DNA of 64,000 nucleotides from Mya arenaria (Eukaryota > Mollusca > Bivalvia > Myida > Myidae), in contig NC_069124.1 in NCBI RefSeq assembly GCF_026914265.1, positions 16,079,088 through 16,143,087 of the forward strand. Direction: 5' to 3'. Every line of letters begins with the position of its first letter. The stretch's first letter is position 1. Shown here one piece after another: positions 51,611 to 63,935 of the stretch. Position numbers and translations under genes: made by a program. The notes beneath the pieces are model-generated. The model saw only the letters and a program-made list of their open reading frames with translations. It had not been told where the DNA came from and did no database searches.

Positions 51611-54600
51611 CAATAGTAGTAGTAGTAGTAGTAGTAGTAGCAGTAGCAGTAGCAGCAGCAGCAGTAGCAGTAGTCGTGGTAGTGATAGTAGAAGTAGTAA
51701 TTGTGGTAGAAGTTGTAGCAGTGGTTGTAGTAATAGTCGAAGTACATATAATTCTTACTGTAGTTATAATAAGAGAAGAGGACGGAGTAGTACTAACTGT
51801 AAAAAAAAAGTGTGAGAAATTTGTTTTCTTTACTTACAGTGTGATATTCGTCATCTTTCTTTTGATGTTTCTGTATAAATGATATGGATTCAGCAGCCTT
51901 GAATATCTCCGGTGAGAACTGAATGTTAGGTGCATCCACTGGGACATTTTCTGTGAAACTCGTCTCCGCTGTGTCGGGAACACGTCGGTCTGTCAGCCTA
52001 CAGTTCGGGTGGTGCGTCTCTATCATACTTTCAAGACGAGACCCACCGATAGATTGAGCAATACCACTGATTTGTGTATTAGGCACCGAGTGTATCGTTG
52101 TACTATGAGTCAAATCTGGATGACCTTTTGGGTCCTTCTTATTATCTTTTTTGCCCCGCCAACGTTTATCATGATCGGGGCGTTTCATGAATAACAGTCT
52201 TGGAAGCCAATTAAGAAGAAACACTCGCATCCATCGAGGCATCTGATGCGTTCTTGGGGTCCTGTAGTTGCGATTTATAACGATCACGGTGCTAATAATA
52301 GCGAGTATGTTCATTATAAATGTAAATAACAGAAACTGCGATATGAGTGGAATTGTCAGAGATGGTGGAAGAATTTTTGATATCAGCAAAAGAAACACAA
52401 CCAAAGCAAGCAAAATGGAAATACACAGAGTTATCTTTTCGCCAGCGTCGGCCGGCAGTATAAACACTGATACAGTCACAAAAGAAATTAGAACGCATGG
52501 AATTATTAGGTTCACTGTGTAGAAGAGAGTTTTCCTTCTCAGTTTGAGTTGAAATGTGACCATGGGTTTATATTTGTTGCCCACGGGTACGCGGACGATA
52601 TCTGCCTCCCCGCTGACAATGTCCCAAGCCCCGTTCTCTAAGTAGTCGCTTACATCAAAGTGAGTCACATCCAGGAAAAAGGCAAATTGTAATTGTTCTT
52701 CCTGTAAGAAAATCAAATATTTACATGATGTTGAATCCAGCCAATAAGTAAGTTAGTTTTCCAACACAAGTAATAGCTTCATTAACAATAATGTAAAATG
52801 GTGATGCTTGTTGACGGCAATGATTTTGTTATCATTGGAAATGCATTTGCTTGAATAGTATAAATATCTTAAATAAATTACCGAAAGTACATACAAGATA
52901 CAAGATACAAGAATCTTTATTTAAAGTCGGGTATGTGTTAACAAGAAACATTAGCTCAATAAGCTTCTTTCCGACATGAATAACAGACATACATAAAATG
53001 TCTAAATAATTATAAAAAAAATGAGCTTGTGACCTGGAAATAAAAGCATATAGGTTAAAATGAACAAAAAATGGAACAAGTATTTATAGAAGCCGTTCGT
53101 TATCATATGCATGCATACAGTTACAAATAGTAAATTGGATTAGAGTATTAAAATCATTGATAACATCAACAAGTTTTCCCGGCTGTACGGGGAATCCACA
53201 CGCACGGGTCCGTTGACATAACACTGTATAATGGTTAGATATTTCAAGAGTATAACTGAAAGGATAATTGTGTACATAAAATTAGCAAAATGACATTGTA
53301 CATTTGGACACCAAAGTGTTTATATTTGCTCTTTATTTCAACTCAATTCAAGCGCATAAAAAGACCAATTTTGAAATATTTGAGGGCCTAAAACTTTTTT
53401 TGGTTATATACATTTTGGTAAATAATGAACATTTCATTTTTGTTCACACAAACCTCTTAGAAATTATGTAGAAATATTAATGGGTCACCAGGCAAACAAA
53501 AATTCTCTCATAACTAGGCAATTCTTAAATAGGATACTTTATCATTAAGAATGTCAACTTTTGCGGGTGTTTAAAGGTCTGCCTACTACCAGTCATCCGA
53601 TACACACTCCCTGCGTCAGATTTTGCGTTGACAATGAATCAGCCAATGAAGTTGTATTCTCAGTCAGTTACATGAAATGAAGTAAAACCTTAATGATTAA
53701 GGAGGGCTCATTCGCTACACTCATTCCGCCAATTCTTAATCATTAAGAATGTACTTCATGTCATATAACTAATACAATTATCACGCGAAACAACAATTAT
53801 TATAGATTAACGGGCTCGCTTTCTAGTAACGCCACAAGATATGTCGCATGTACACAGAAGCTTTATGTACATTTAAACACGGTTTATCTGAACACCGTTT
53901 ATCCGAAATTTTTGCTATTTCGGACTTATTTTTCGGTTGCGATTTTTTTTCTTCTTTGTAAACTCAAATTTTCATCAATAATCCGAAATTGTTTTTTCAA
54001 AATATCGCTACCATAGTTCCATTATTTCTACGAGTTGTTTATGTTTTATAGACAAAAAACTTGCAAACATGTTTAAAGAGTGATTTTGAGTAAAATGGCG
54101 AAGCCAAACATGTTTTATTATTAAACTTATATAGCTGAGCTGTTTGAAGCATAGATAGAAAAAAATATCTACTGAAACTAATATGAAGAATAAGATGTTT
54201 GACCTTGGGGATGCGTCATTTATGTCCGATTTTAGTTGAAATGAAGAACAAATAAACAAACCGTAATACCTTTATTTACATATTTGAAATCAGTCAACAA
54301 ATACTTAAACTGAATGACGAGCACGTTCCGCAAATTATATTTGCAAGCAGTCGTAAGTTCGTAAACAAGTATTTACCGTAAACGTCCAGGAGCCAAATTT
54401 GAGATCACAGACTTGCTCATCAAAGGGGAAGTACTCTACGTCGATGAGACAGGAGCTTTTGTAGATGGCAGGCGGGATCCAGTTGACGTAGCCACTCTTG
54501 TAAATAACCACGTTGGACATGAACGACACCTCGTAGTTGCCATCAGCACTGTTTGTAAAGTAAAACAATATTAAAATATAATTAAAACTATAGGCCTACA

Positions 54601-57600
54601 TGCTCACTACAAGGACATTCTTTTAGTTGTTTACAAAGGGGATATCATAGACTATGAGGGAAAATGGTTTTGTAGACCATGATTTTACGAAAGTGTATCA
54701 TCTCATAAACATTTTAAGACATGTCTACACCTTGGTCGTTGGGGCGTTTGAAAACTACAGCATTTTAAAATACATTACCAAACAAATTTCAACGTTCGAG
54801 TATAATTTTCACTTGTACATGGAAGACACAATGTTGATAAAACTAAAACTAACTACTTAGGGTAACGTAGTTTAAATGTCCGATACTCAATTATTCCCCC
54901 TCTCTCAGAGCGTAAACATATCTAAAACTTATTTGGTGGTGATTTTCTTAAGCTTTGGAAAAATCATTACCTTCAAAATTGCCCCTGGGGGGAGGGGGGG
55001 GGGCAGGGTCAATTGACAGCTGAATGTCTATCAGACTGAACACAATTCAGGCCATTTTGATGACATTTAAAAAGAAACTACAGATATCAAACTTAAATCT
55101 TGGTGCGGATATTTGAGCATTACAGAACAGGTCCAAATTGCTCAAAACAGGTTAAGTCCTTTATAACCAGATTAAGGTTGTAAGCTATTTTTGGTTTGAT
55201 AAAATATGTGTTATATACAATCTTATGAGTTCTTGGACTTTAAAACGAAATTATCTTTATGTATCGCTATTTGCCAGACTTTATGTAATTTCAAAGGGTT
55301 GGCTTAAAAGTTTAAAATGGTCAAAAATAATTACTGTTGAATACAGGCATTTAACAAGGTGTCTCATAGTTGTCTTGTGGCGTTATTTCTCGTTGAATGT
55401 CTGTCATCATGTGGCGTTATTTCTCGTTGAATGTATGTTGTCATCTGGCTTTAATTTTCGTTAAATGTATGTTGTCATGTGGCTTTATTTCTTGTTAAAT
55501 GTCTCTGGTCTGATGACGTTTTGTCTCGTTAAATGTATGTTGCGTTTTGTGTTATTTCGCCTTTAATGTGTGTTGTCGTGTGGCGTTATTTCGCGTTTAA
55601 AGTCTGTTGTCGTGTGGAGTTCTTTCTCGTTGAATGTGTGTTGTCATATGGCGTTATGAATCGTTGCATGCCTGGGATCTTGTGAGGTTATTTCTCACTG
55701 AATGTATGTGGTCTTTAGGCGTTATTTCTCGTTGATTGTATGTGGTGTCTCGTTTAATGTGCTCTTAAGGAGTTGTTCGTCTTGGGGCGTTGTGTCTCGT
55801 TTAATGTGCTCTTAAGGAGTTGTTCGTCTTGGGGCGTTGTGTCTCGTTTAATGTGCTCTTAAGGAGTTGTTCGACTAGGGGCGTTGTGTCTCGTTTAATG
55901 TGCTCTTAAAGATTTGTTCGACTAGGGGCGTTGTGTCTCGTTTAATGTGCTCTTAAAGAGTTGTTCGACTAGGGGCGTTGTGTCTCGTTTAATGTGCTCT
56001 TAAAGAGTTGTTCGACTAGGGGGGGGGGGGGCGTTGTGTCTCGTTTAATGTGCTCTTAAGGAGTTGTTCGATTAGGGGCGTTGTGTCTCGTTTAATGTGC
56101 TCTTAAAGAGTTGTTGGACTAGGGGCGTTGTGTCTCGTTTAATGCGCTCTTAAGGAGTTGTTTGACTAGGGGCGTTGTGTCTCGTTTAATGTGCTCTTAA
56201 AGATTTGTTCGACTAGGGGCGTTGTGTCTCGTTTAATGCGCGCTTAAGAAGTTGTTCGACTAGGGGCGTTGTGTCTCGTTTAATGTGCTCTTAAAGAATT
56301 GTTCGACTAGGGGCGTTGTGTCTCGTTTAATGTGCTCTTAAAGAATTGTTCGACTAGGGGCTTTGTGTTTCGTTGAATGTCTTAAGACTTATGGCTTTGA
56401 TAACTCGTTGAATGTTAGATGGGCTTTATTCCTTATACTTTTAAACAAGCTTTTGTTTATATTTGACTGTTGGGCTGGTACCTTAATTTGTTGAGTATTG
56501 AATACGTTTTCTGATGTTGATTATACTTTTACCACACCCTGTTGTTTGTAAAGTAAATGATAGGTTATATGGAATATAAAGTGTTCATTTGATGCTTTTA
56601 TACAATATAATACTATTAAACCGCAAAGGATTGTATTACTTGTTAAAGAGAACAACATCCGGTCTCCATGCATATTCAGGGTTGATTCGAATAGCCTCAA
56701 TTTCATTGTAAACGTCATCGTCCTCCCATTTTAGCTGAAAATCCGTCCAGTACTGAAAATACAGGGAAATAGTTAAGCTGCACTGATAATGTCAATAATT
56801 GTGATATATTTTTTTATATCTTTAAACGTTACGCCATTTAAGTCGCTTGTTGTTTTCATTATTTGTTAAAAATATTAATATAGTTCATCGGTCGTAATGC
56901 ACTACTCTTCTACAAATAAATAAAAATGATCCTCTCCTCAGTATATGACTGGTTTATGCGGAAAGCCGGATTGAAGTAGAATCCTTCAATTTGATGAATA
57001 TTATTTGGTAGCAGGGTGTATGTTTAAAGAGTAAAAACTAAAGGCTGCAGACCCATTTTCACACTGCTCCGAACTAGTTTTAGTTTGAGATAAATCATAT
57101 TCATAGTGGTCGTAAATATCATGCTGAGAAATATTTTGACTTAAATGTTTAATTAATGGTTAAATGTTGGATTTATGAAAGGAATAAAAACCACAAAAAA
57201 GGTGTTCATATTCACACTTGTCTTTAATATTACGTTGACAAATATTCTCATCGGATTCCACGAAGAATGGATAACGCTTTTGAATTAATAAACGCAACGT
57301 TTTTCTTAATTTGACCTAGTGACCTAGTTTTTATCCGAGATAACCCATACTCGCACTTGCCTTTATATTTCTGAGAAATAAGCTGACGGAGTTTCTTTAC
57401 GATTAGAAGAATACTCAATAGTTTGTAATAGTAATAAGACACTTCAACAGTAAATGTTGTCTTAAACTTTGACTATATGACCTAGTTTTTGACCAGAGAT
57501 GATCCATTTTCACAGTGGTCTAAAGTAAAGTCAATATAAGAAGACAAATATTCTGACCACGTTTTCTGAAGATCGGAACATTAGATTCGATAAAAATAAT

Positions 57601-58107
57601 TCGGCAAAAAATCAATAAGCGCCCAAAGAAGCTATTATCCGTCTTAATGTACAATGCAATGAACTAAGACTTAACCCATACCAGTTGAAGCCAGACGTTC
57701 GTTTTCATGATCTGATTCTTCTCATCCTGCAAAAAGGTAAGACATATACTAAAGGCATATAAATGTTCAAATTGTTATATCAAACGCACTCAACATGATG
57801 TTAAATTATTTAACGGACTTGCATGGATGGGGTATTCTCTTGATAGATTAGTTAAGAATCGTACAAAGTATAATTATATTAAACTATCGATAGAAACAAA
57901 AACTCTTATAAGTGTACAGGAAATCCATTGCATTGCAGATCCGACTAGATCTTACCAAGTTAACTATCTGGGACAACTGGACGCTGAAGTCTACATCGAC
58001 AGTATTTGAAATATTGCTGACGGGCCTCACAAGCGGGCTGTAGTTGGCGGGATCGAACAGCTTTTCCACGAGACACTCGTACTTCTGCTGCTTTGTAAAC
58101 TCGCCAC
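50417..58107 (-). CDS. nAChR non-alpha (beta-like) subunit 6, exons 2-7
   Basis: Subunit of an acetylcholine-gated channel lacking the alpha Cys pair. Exons: 58107-57956, 57726-57682, 56752-56640, 54548-54377, 52701-51838, 50608-50417 (TGA). Junctions are in frame and give about 509 residues. It shows [41 protein letters not shown], Cys-loop [19 protein letters not shown], a loop C segment [14 protein letters not shown] without cysteines, TM1, TM2 [14 protein letters not shown] with Lys at 20' (ISKILPP), TM3, a long basic cytoplasmic loop ([14 protein letters not shown]), an amphipathic end ([16 protein letters not shown]) and TM4. Lys 20' and ISKI resemble vertebrate beta2/beta4. Exon 4 is one codon longer than in the other genes. 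The first visible exon enters in phase 1, so a signal-peptide exon must lie at higher coordinates; I did not find it. It would act with alpha subunits as a complementary or structural subunit. Confidence 0.92.
50718..50855. mobile_element. pogo-like MITE fragment in subunit 6 last intron
   Basis: Starts after TA with CAGTGGAAACTCACTAAACC and contains repeated ACAAAACCGGAAT motifs and inverted CTCGGAATTCCGG pieces. The style matches pogo/Tigger-type terminal repeats. The right end is not clear, being replaced by the trinucleotide repeat region. Confidence 0.45.
50905..51765. repeat. long trinucleotide (GGT/GTA) repeat in subunit 6 intron
   Basis: GGT units then hundreds of GTA units with GCA, GTC, GTT and AGA interruptions, nearly 900 bases in total. 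It sits in the intron between exons 6 and 7 of subunit 6, ending about 75 bases from the exon 6 donor. The long poly-Ser, poly-Val and poly-Leu frames are products of the repeat, not proteins. Confidence 0.95.
52905..53100. mobile_element. possible retroelement 3' tail
   Basis: A GATACAA tandem (ACAAGATACAAGATACAAGA) abuts TTTATTTAAAGTCGGGTATG, which read on the minus strand gives an AATAAA followed by a short tandem tail, as at the 3' ends of some non-LTR elements. No coding part is present. Confidence 0.25.
53669..53766. repeat. inverted repeat in subunit 6 intron
   Basis: Left arm with ACCTTAATGATTAAGG and right arm with TTCTTAATCATTAAGAA, extended by ACATGAAATGAAGT and ACTTCATGTCAT on the outsides. 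Arms of about 30 bases around a loop of about 35; possibly a small MITE. Confidence 0.55.
55375..55745. repeat. degenerate 34-36 bp tandem repeat
   Basis: Variants of GGCGTTATTTCTCGTTGAAT followed by GTATGTTGTCATGT, about ten degenerate copies, running directly into the 47-bp array. Both share the TCTCGTTNAATG core, so the longer unit probably derives from this one. Confidence 0.8.
55746..56375. repeat. 47-bp minisatellite in subunit 6 intron
   Basis: About 13 near-identical head-to-tail units, each containing GTTGTGTCTCGTTTAATGTG, CTCTTAAAGAGTTGTTCGAC and TAGGGGC. One unit carries an expanded G tract near 56021. Lies between exon 4 and exon 5 of subunit 6. Confidence 0.93.
57040..57600. repeat. 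repeat of about 160 bp with TGACCTAGTTTTT motif
   Basis: About three diverged units sharing TGACCTAGTTTTT, GAGATGATCCATTTTCACA and GAGAAATATTCTGACC-like segments, in the intron between exons 3 and 4 of subunit 6. It looks like a dispersed, locally tandem repeat; no coding capacity. Confidence 0.6.
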
Positions 58108-61100
58108 CTGAAAAAAATTTAAACATTAATTTAAGATTGTATTGAAATGAAAATAAATGATAGTTGTAAGGTCTGGTTAACCCTGAGAAGGACTAAAAGT
58201 TGCAATGTTCTCATAGACAACGCATTTTATTGTTCGTTGATATAGTCTCTTATAAGTAAAACTTGAGTGGTTGTGTACATGTCATTGTACACAACAACTT
58301 TTTTACACTCCGCCAGTCTGTCTGTCTGTCTGTCTGTAAATGGTTCAAAGTAGCCTTTTGTGAAGAGGTTTTGAACACATGGCTTTCTGTAACGTAATGT
58401 TTCATTTTTATTCTTCGTAATGTTCCATTTTTATTCTTCGTTATGTTCCATTTTTATTCTTCGTCTTTGCAACATGATCTTATGAAGTGTCTACGGTGAT
58501 GTGCAAATTGTACATAACACATGTTTGAGGGTTTATATACTCGTTTATTTGCGATTTCTACTTGTTCGCAATTGAGACGAAAACAAACAGCTACTTTATG
58601 TACAGCACAACAATAATTGCTATTTTGTTTCGCTTGTTCTGTAAATACACATATTGAACAAGAATAGTTTATGGCAGTTGTGTGTTGGCGATACTGTAGA
58701 ATGCACATAATCGTAAATTGAAGTGAGTGGGAGATGCGTTATAAGAGCTTTACATCGCTTCTGTTATCAGTTAGATTCATTTACTTTGTTACACATACAA
58801 AGTACAGTCAAACCGACGTTTTACGTGAATTAAGTTTTTTTATCATTTAAATGCTTATTTTGTTGCTGCTGCTGCTGTTGCTGCTCCTGCTGCTGTTTTA
58901 TTTGCTGATGATGATGCTGTTATTGTTGCTGTTGCTGCTGCAAGTGTTGTTGTTGTAGTTTTTGTTGGTATAACTTTTAATCTCATATGAACTGAAAAAA
59001 GTCCGACCTTAAATAACTTAAGTGAAAATATTCAAAAGTTTAAAAGAACTTTTGGCACATGGTACGTTTTAACAACTGGACAAAGAAAACACAAATTGGT
59101 GCTAATAATTTCTTAGTAAACATTGACATCTAAATATAACAGTAATGTGAACAGCGATGAGCTAAGAACAAAAACCGTTTTAGGCAAATGAGCTGTATGC
59201 ATTCAAAAATAACATGGTTTTATGTGGCGCCCTTACAACCAAAAAGAACATTCTAATAGTGCTATCAATTTTAACAAGGGATCATTTTTAGGCTGCATAA
59301 CGCAAAAATTTGAACCGCTAATCGAAATCAGGTACCGTGAGATCAATTTTTCGACATCACATGTTAAAAAAAATGCGTTGGAGTTAAAAATGGAACGTAT
59401 GGTGTTATGCGGTTTAAAATAGTTCGAATTGAAAGACCCCTTTATTTCAATACGTTCATAAGATTGCAACGCTTATGTGAATTGAAAGAGACCTGAATAA
59501 TCTTAAATAAGTCTTGCAGAGAATATATATATTCTAACCAAGAAAATGGAAATGTATTGAATAAAAGACCCTGCCTTGTTGTACCTATTACAAATAGTGA
59601 AAACGTCCTTAGCCAAAATTGGGATTCATTTGATTAACTTTACATTAGCAATACACTCAAAAGATGAATGAAATGTTCACATATCCGAGTACATATAGGT
59701 TTATTAGTTACTGTTATGAACATCGCTAATTGTTAAAAGTTCAAGACTTTACAATACCTATTCTTAGGTAATAGCAGGCATTTATCGGTTACAGTTTGAG
59801 GCCACTTGGATTTTTACTGCCTGTGAATGGTAACTACAGTAAAATCATGATTGTTTAGACTACAGCCTTTCAACACATCCAGCACTTTTTTCGTTGAGTG
59901 CCCTTAATCTAATCGTTCGGGCGTGCCTAATTTAACAACCCTAGCAGATGAAGTTCTTTGTTTAGAAAATGCAATGTACCCATGTTTGTATCCAAACACA
60001 CAATCTATTCTAGAGTCTAAATGTATCTTTGGTGTAAAACCCACCGGGTAGAAATGATTATAAACGCATTCGGGTGTTTCAAATTCGCTCTGCAGGTGGC
60101 GTACTTATTGCTAATTGCCACAGACAATGTTTATAAGTAATTATTCAACAACAATAAACCCATTATGAACTTGAAAGTTTTAGGAATTCCGAGTAACGGT
60201 TTGTTTGGTACTCAGTGCATTAGCTTGAAAACTGTCAAACTTGATTTATTTTTCCTAAAAGTATAAGTTCTAAGAATTAGGTTTATGGGAAGTGATAATG
60301 CAAGAATAAAGGTACTGGCGAGATAAGATGTTCTTTGTTGATGCTCTGACGGTAGGACTCAAAAGAAAACTTATTGTTTTGTTTTATCATGTATGACCTC
60401 TATTCCTAAGCCAATTCTGAAGAGCGGCATTTCCTTTATTATACACACACTCAATCACCTTTCAAATTAACATATTTCCAAACCAAAAGAATGCTTGATT
60501 CAAGCAAAATGTAATATTCAATAAACTATGTTTTACATACATATATATTTATTATCTCAAAATATATGTTTATATAGTTCGATTGTGAAAGTCATGGCTT
60601 GTCCTTGTTATATCCATTGTTTTATAAAAAATCTTCCGAGCATTACAATGAGTCAAAAAATGGTGAGGAATGCCAACAAGTGGGAAAAACATTATTTAAA
60701 TTATTTCCTGGCTACAAAATGGCTAATATCCGTTTCTAAAATAGCTGCAATCACCACAAAGCCATAAGACAATGTTGATTGGGTAGTGCTGACTTTTTTG
60801 ACAAAAACAAAACATATTTAAAGCCAAACACTTCTACGATTTCTTTTAACTTGTAATGTTCTGTGATGAAATGAGATTGAGAATTGACTTGAATATGTTT
60901 GTGATATTAGGATACGGGCTAAACTGTCGACAGCTGTATTACTTTGAAACTAATATAATCGTTGGAAAAAGAAGTCCATAGAAACTGCAAATGTGTTCTT
61001 GAAAGTAAACTGTGGAGGTTCTTTTGAATTATGTCAGGTATGAAGTGTATATATAGCCAGGAAATAGCATTGATACATTACAAAATACTCAAGTCTTTGC

Positions 61101-61575
61101 TGTAGGGTGTTTTTATTCTGATCTTAAGGTTTTAAACAACATGTTCTTTTGAGAGAGAAAAATTACGTTTTTCAATAGCTTTATAATGTGTTGATGCCGA
61201 GATCATAACTTATGTCTTAACTAACTGATTTTAAACCAAGAACTACTCTTTGCAAAAGCATGTTCTTTCAAAGAACATATTGATAAGGAAAAACATGTAG
61301 GCAAATACTGACTGCACATGAACCTAGTTTATTATTGTTGGGTTATAACTGAAGAAAATGTAATTCCTCTAGACTTACTTTTCTTAAGTATGTATAGCAA
61401 ACATAATACACAAGAAAATCCGCTTCATAACAGTAAAACATACACAATTTTGAACCATGTCATGTTGTTATTTGGAAGGTGAGATTGAGAAAAGAATTCA
61501 GTGTTTCGTAGTAACGGGGGCTAGGCAAGCCTTATGAAAGAGTCTACGTATGAGTAATCCGTTTCACCTATCAAA
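58108..61575. other. upstream region of subunit 6
   Basis: About 3.5 kb that should include, or lead to, the missing signal-peptide exon and promoter of subunit 6. It contains short TCTG (about 58317) and ATTCTTCGTAATGTTCCATTTTT-type repeats (about 58400-58460), and the CTG/GTT-rich tract listed separately. No exon identified. Confidence 0.45.
58858..58970. repeat. CTG/GTT-rich trinucleotide tract
   Basis: Imperfect runs of TGC, TGT and GATGAT triplets over about 110 bases. No splice sites or domain context to support a polyglutamine or polyleucine coding exon. Confidence 0.8.
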
Positions 61576-61598
61576 GCACGCACACACACACGCACGCA

Positions 61599-61630
<32 letters not shown>

Positions 61631-61642
61631 CACACACACACA
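61576..61642. repeat. CA/CG microsatellite
   Basis: Compound (CA)n-(CGCA)n-(CA)n tract of about 65 bases. Confidence 0.95.
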
Positions 61643-63799
61643 TTTGCATGATGCGAAATCACGTGACTTAGAGGGCTTCTCACATGGGTCACCACGGGCT
61701 ACAACCGATATTAATAAAATAAGTAAGTGATGTTAATTTCTAAACAATATCTTTGACAGAAAAGATATTCTTAGCCTATACAAGAACATGTTTTATTTCC
61801 AGTTTCTACACGTGTGAAATAGGTTAGAGTTTCAATGATTGAATCCTTGGCCAAAATTTCAAATTCACTGAATTTTGTAGAACGATACAACGCTAAAAGA
61901 TAATTTAGAAATTAACGCCACTAAGTTGTTTGTCTATATCGGCTGTGGCCCGTTTTGACCAATGTGAGAACCCCTTTAGGTCACGTGTTTCCTCATCCTA
62001 ATTTGGTTGGATGTGATATATCTGGACAGTAGTATGAAAAGTTATGACAGATCTGGCTGGGCTATCCCTAAGACACAGAAAACAGACACTACACGAATAC
62101 TTGCCCGATTAAATAAGGTTACTCATAATCTCCCAATTTGTCTCACCTTAGAAACTACGAAGGCTATCGGATATAAAGAAAACATTTCTGACATGAACCG
62201 TATTCTGCTAATTAACAATCAACAGAATCACAGTGCATGTTGTCTAAACAAATAACGGTATGATTATTAACAAGATTTCTGTATATAAGCGTCGAGTTCG
62301 CTGTCCGGCCGAAAATGACAGACTGTGTAATACGTCTGTAGTGATCAGTGGGTGATGCTGGCCATCACCAGTGCGTCGTGTCCGGTGACATAAGCATTGT
62401 TTGCCTTTGATTAGGGCTTATTTCACATATAAATAGATGGCAGATCACCAGATAAGCCATATGTTTTGTATGTGTATCGTGTAACGATCTGTTGTTCCTG
62501 GTCAAGACTTTAACTGTATTTGATTTATGGTATCTTATACGTCATTATGTGTCAGAGAAGGTTCGATATACAATAGTTTTGCCTCCTAAATGTTTGCCTT
62601 TGAAAATATTTTCCTTGAGGATTAAATCTTTTAACACATCCACGATATACAACAACTGCTTTACATCAACGGAACAAATATAATCACTTTTTATCATACT
62701 TTGTTTGAGTATAAAATATGTGCATTGCAATTTAAGAATTTAACCTTCGATATGAATGGAACTCGTGCCAAATGGTCGAAATATCGCTTTTACACTTAGA
62801 TAACTGCATTCCATTTTGTCAGAGTTTTTGTAAGACGATATATACCCGGCTTCTGCTGGTATTTACAGACAATTTGTAACTCAAAGCAATGTTAAAGCAA
62901 AATAATTGTCTGAAACTAAAGCTGTTCTTAATTTGTTTAAACAATGTTACTAACATACGTTGTTCTTGTTACATATTGTGTAATGTAAGTTTGATTAATT
63001 CCTTGGTATTTGAATGGGATTCTGTACGTTCGTGCCATGCGGACTTCATGTAGAATATTTCAACTTATATAAATAGGTTTGCTTCACCAAATTATTGTTC
63101 AATTTGTTAAAATATTTGGATAAACTACATTTTTCCACTGAAATCCTTTAGATCGGTTAATCGATTTAATCCGCAAGTATATTTTACTTTATATTGGATC
63201 AAAGAACTCATTCAACTCGTGTATAAGTTTCAGCCAAATAAAAAAGTGTATAGTTCGTAATGATATGTATTTATGGATTAAAAACGGTAATCAACAAGCA
63301 TATACATGTTATAAAACACGCCTTCTGCTTTTCAAATCTTTTTTGATGATCCATATGTTTTTAACATTTTGTCGGTTCATCGGGTAAATACTATCAGATG
63401 GCTTCTCAAGTACGCCACATAAAGTGGACAAAATACAACTGAGAAGAAAAATGAAACACTTCTCACCTAAAGTATAGCTTTTACTTATAATTGCTCAAAT
63501 GATTTTCTAACGCGAAAACTCGTTAAGGTACACTCAAATTATCATCTCAAAGTGATATCATCTTTTAGAGAAGCATTTATGAATTTGTGAGTTTTTCTCA
63601 AAGGTGTGGACTTGCGTCCTTATGGACCAAGGAAGTCATTACGATGAGGTTTATTAATTATAATGTTGGAATACTGTACTATTGTGTACACGTTTTATCT
63701 AGGTACCCGGTCGAGTCGCAATCACATATCAGCTATACAATGGAAAATACAGGGACAAGCCCGGTAGCCAATTAACCGAGACCATTTTTACAGGCTGGA
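61643..63799. other. right flank, no gene recognised
   Basis: About 2.1 kb of AT-rich DNA. One short hairpin, GGTGATG with CATCACC, at about 62350-62367. No exon of the receptor family seen. Confidence 0.45.
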
Positions 63800-63935
63800 G
63801 AGTAAGAGTGGTCTAGTGGTATATGTGTCCTCCTCTATCCCAAAAGGTCTGTGAGGAGTTCGATCCAAACAAGGGGTAAATTCTCATGGATACCAGTACT
63901 AGTTTGTACCAATAAAACGGACACGCGCGTGGTTA
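63800..63935 (+). mobile_element. tRNA-derived SINE (5' part)
   Basis: Shows RNA polymerase III internal promoter boxes at tRNA spacing: A-box-like TGGTCTAGTGG at 63809-63819 and B-box-like GAGTTCGATCC at about 63856-63866, followed by CATGGATACCAGTACTAG. The tRNA-like part is diverged and cannot be a working tRNA gene. Its full length may run to the window edge. Confidence 0.6.

Noticed and set aside
50826-51882. Poly-Ser/Val (313 residues), poly-Leu and poly-Tyr open frames
   Set aside because: They are translations of the GGT/GTA trinucleotide tract in an intron, open in several frames at once.
53877-53990. Pogo-like element (ACACGGTTTATCTGAACACC, TCCGAAA motifs)
   Set aside because: No clear second terminus or TA flanks could be defined by eye.
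55746-56375. Possible CRISPR array
   Set aside because: Units are contiguous 47-bp minisatellite copies with no variable spacers, in an animal gene intron.
62343-62370. Hairpin GGTGATG/CATCACC as a structured RNA
   Set aside because: A seven-base stem with no further conserved structure; easily chance.
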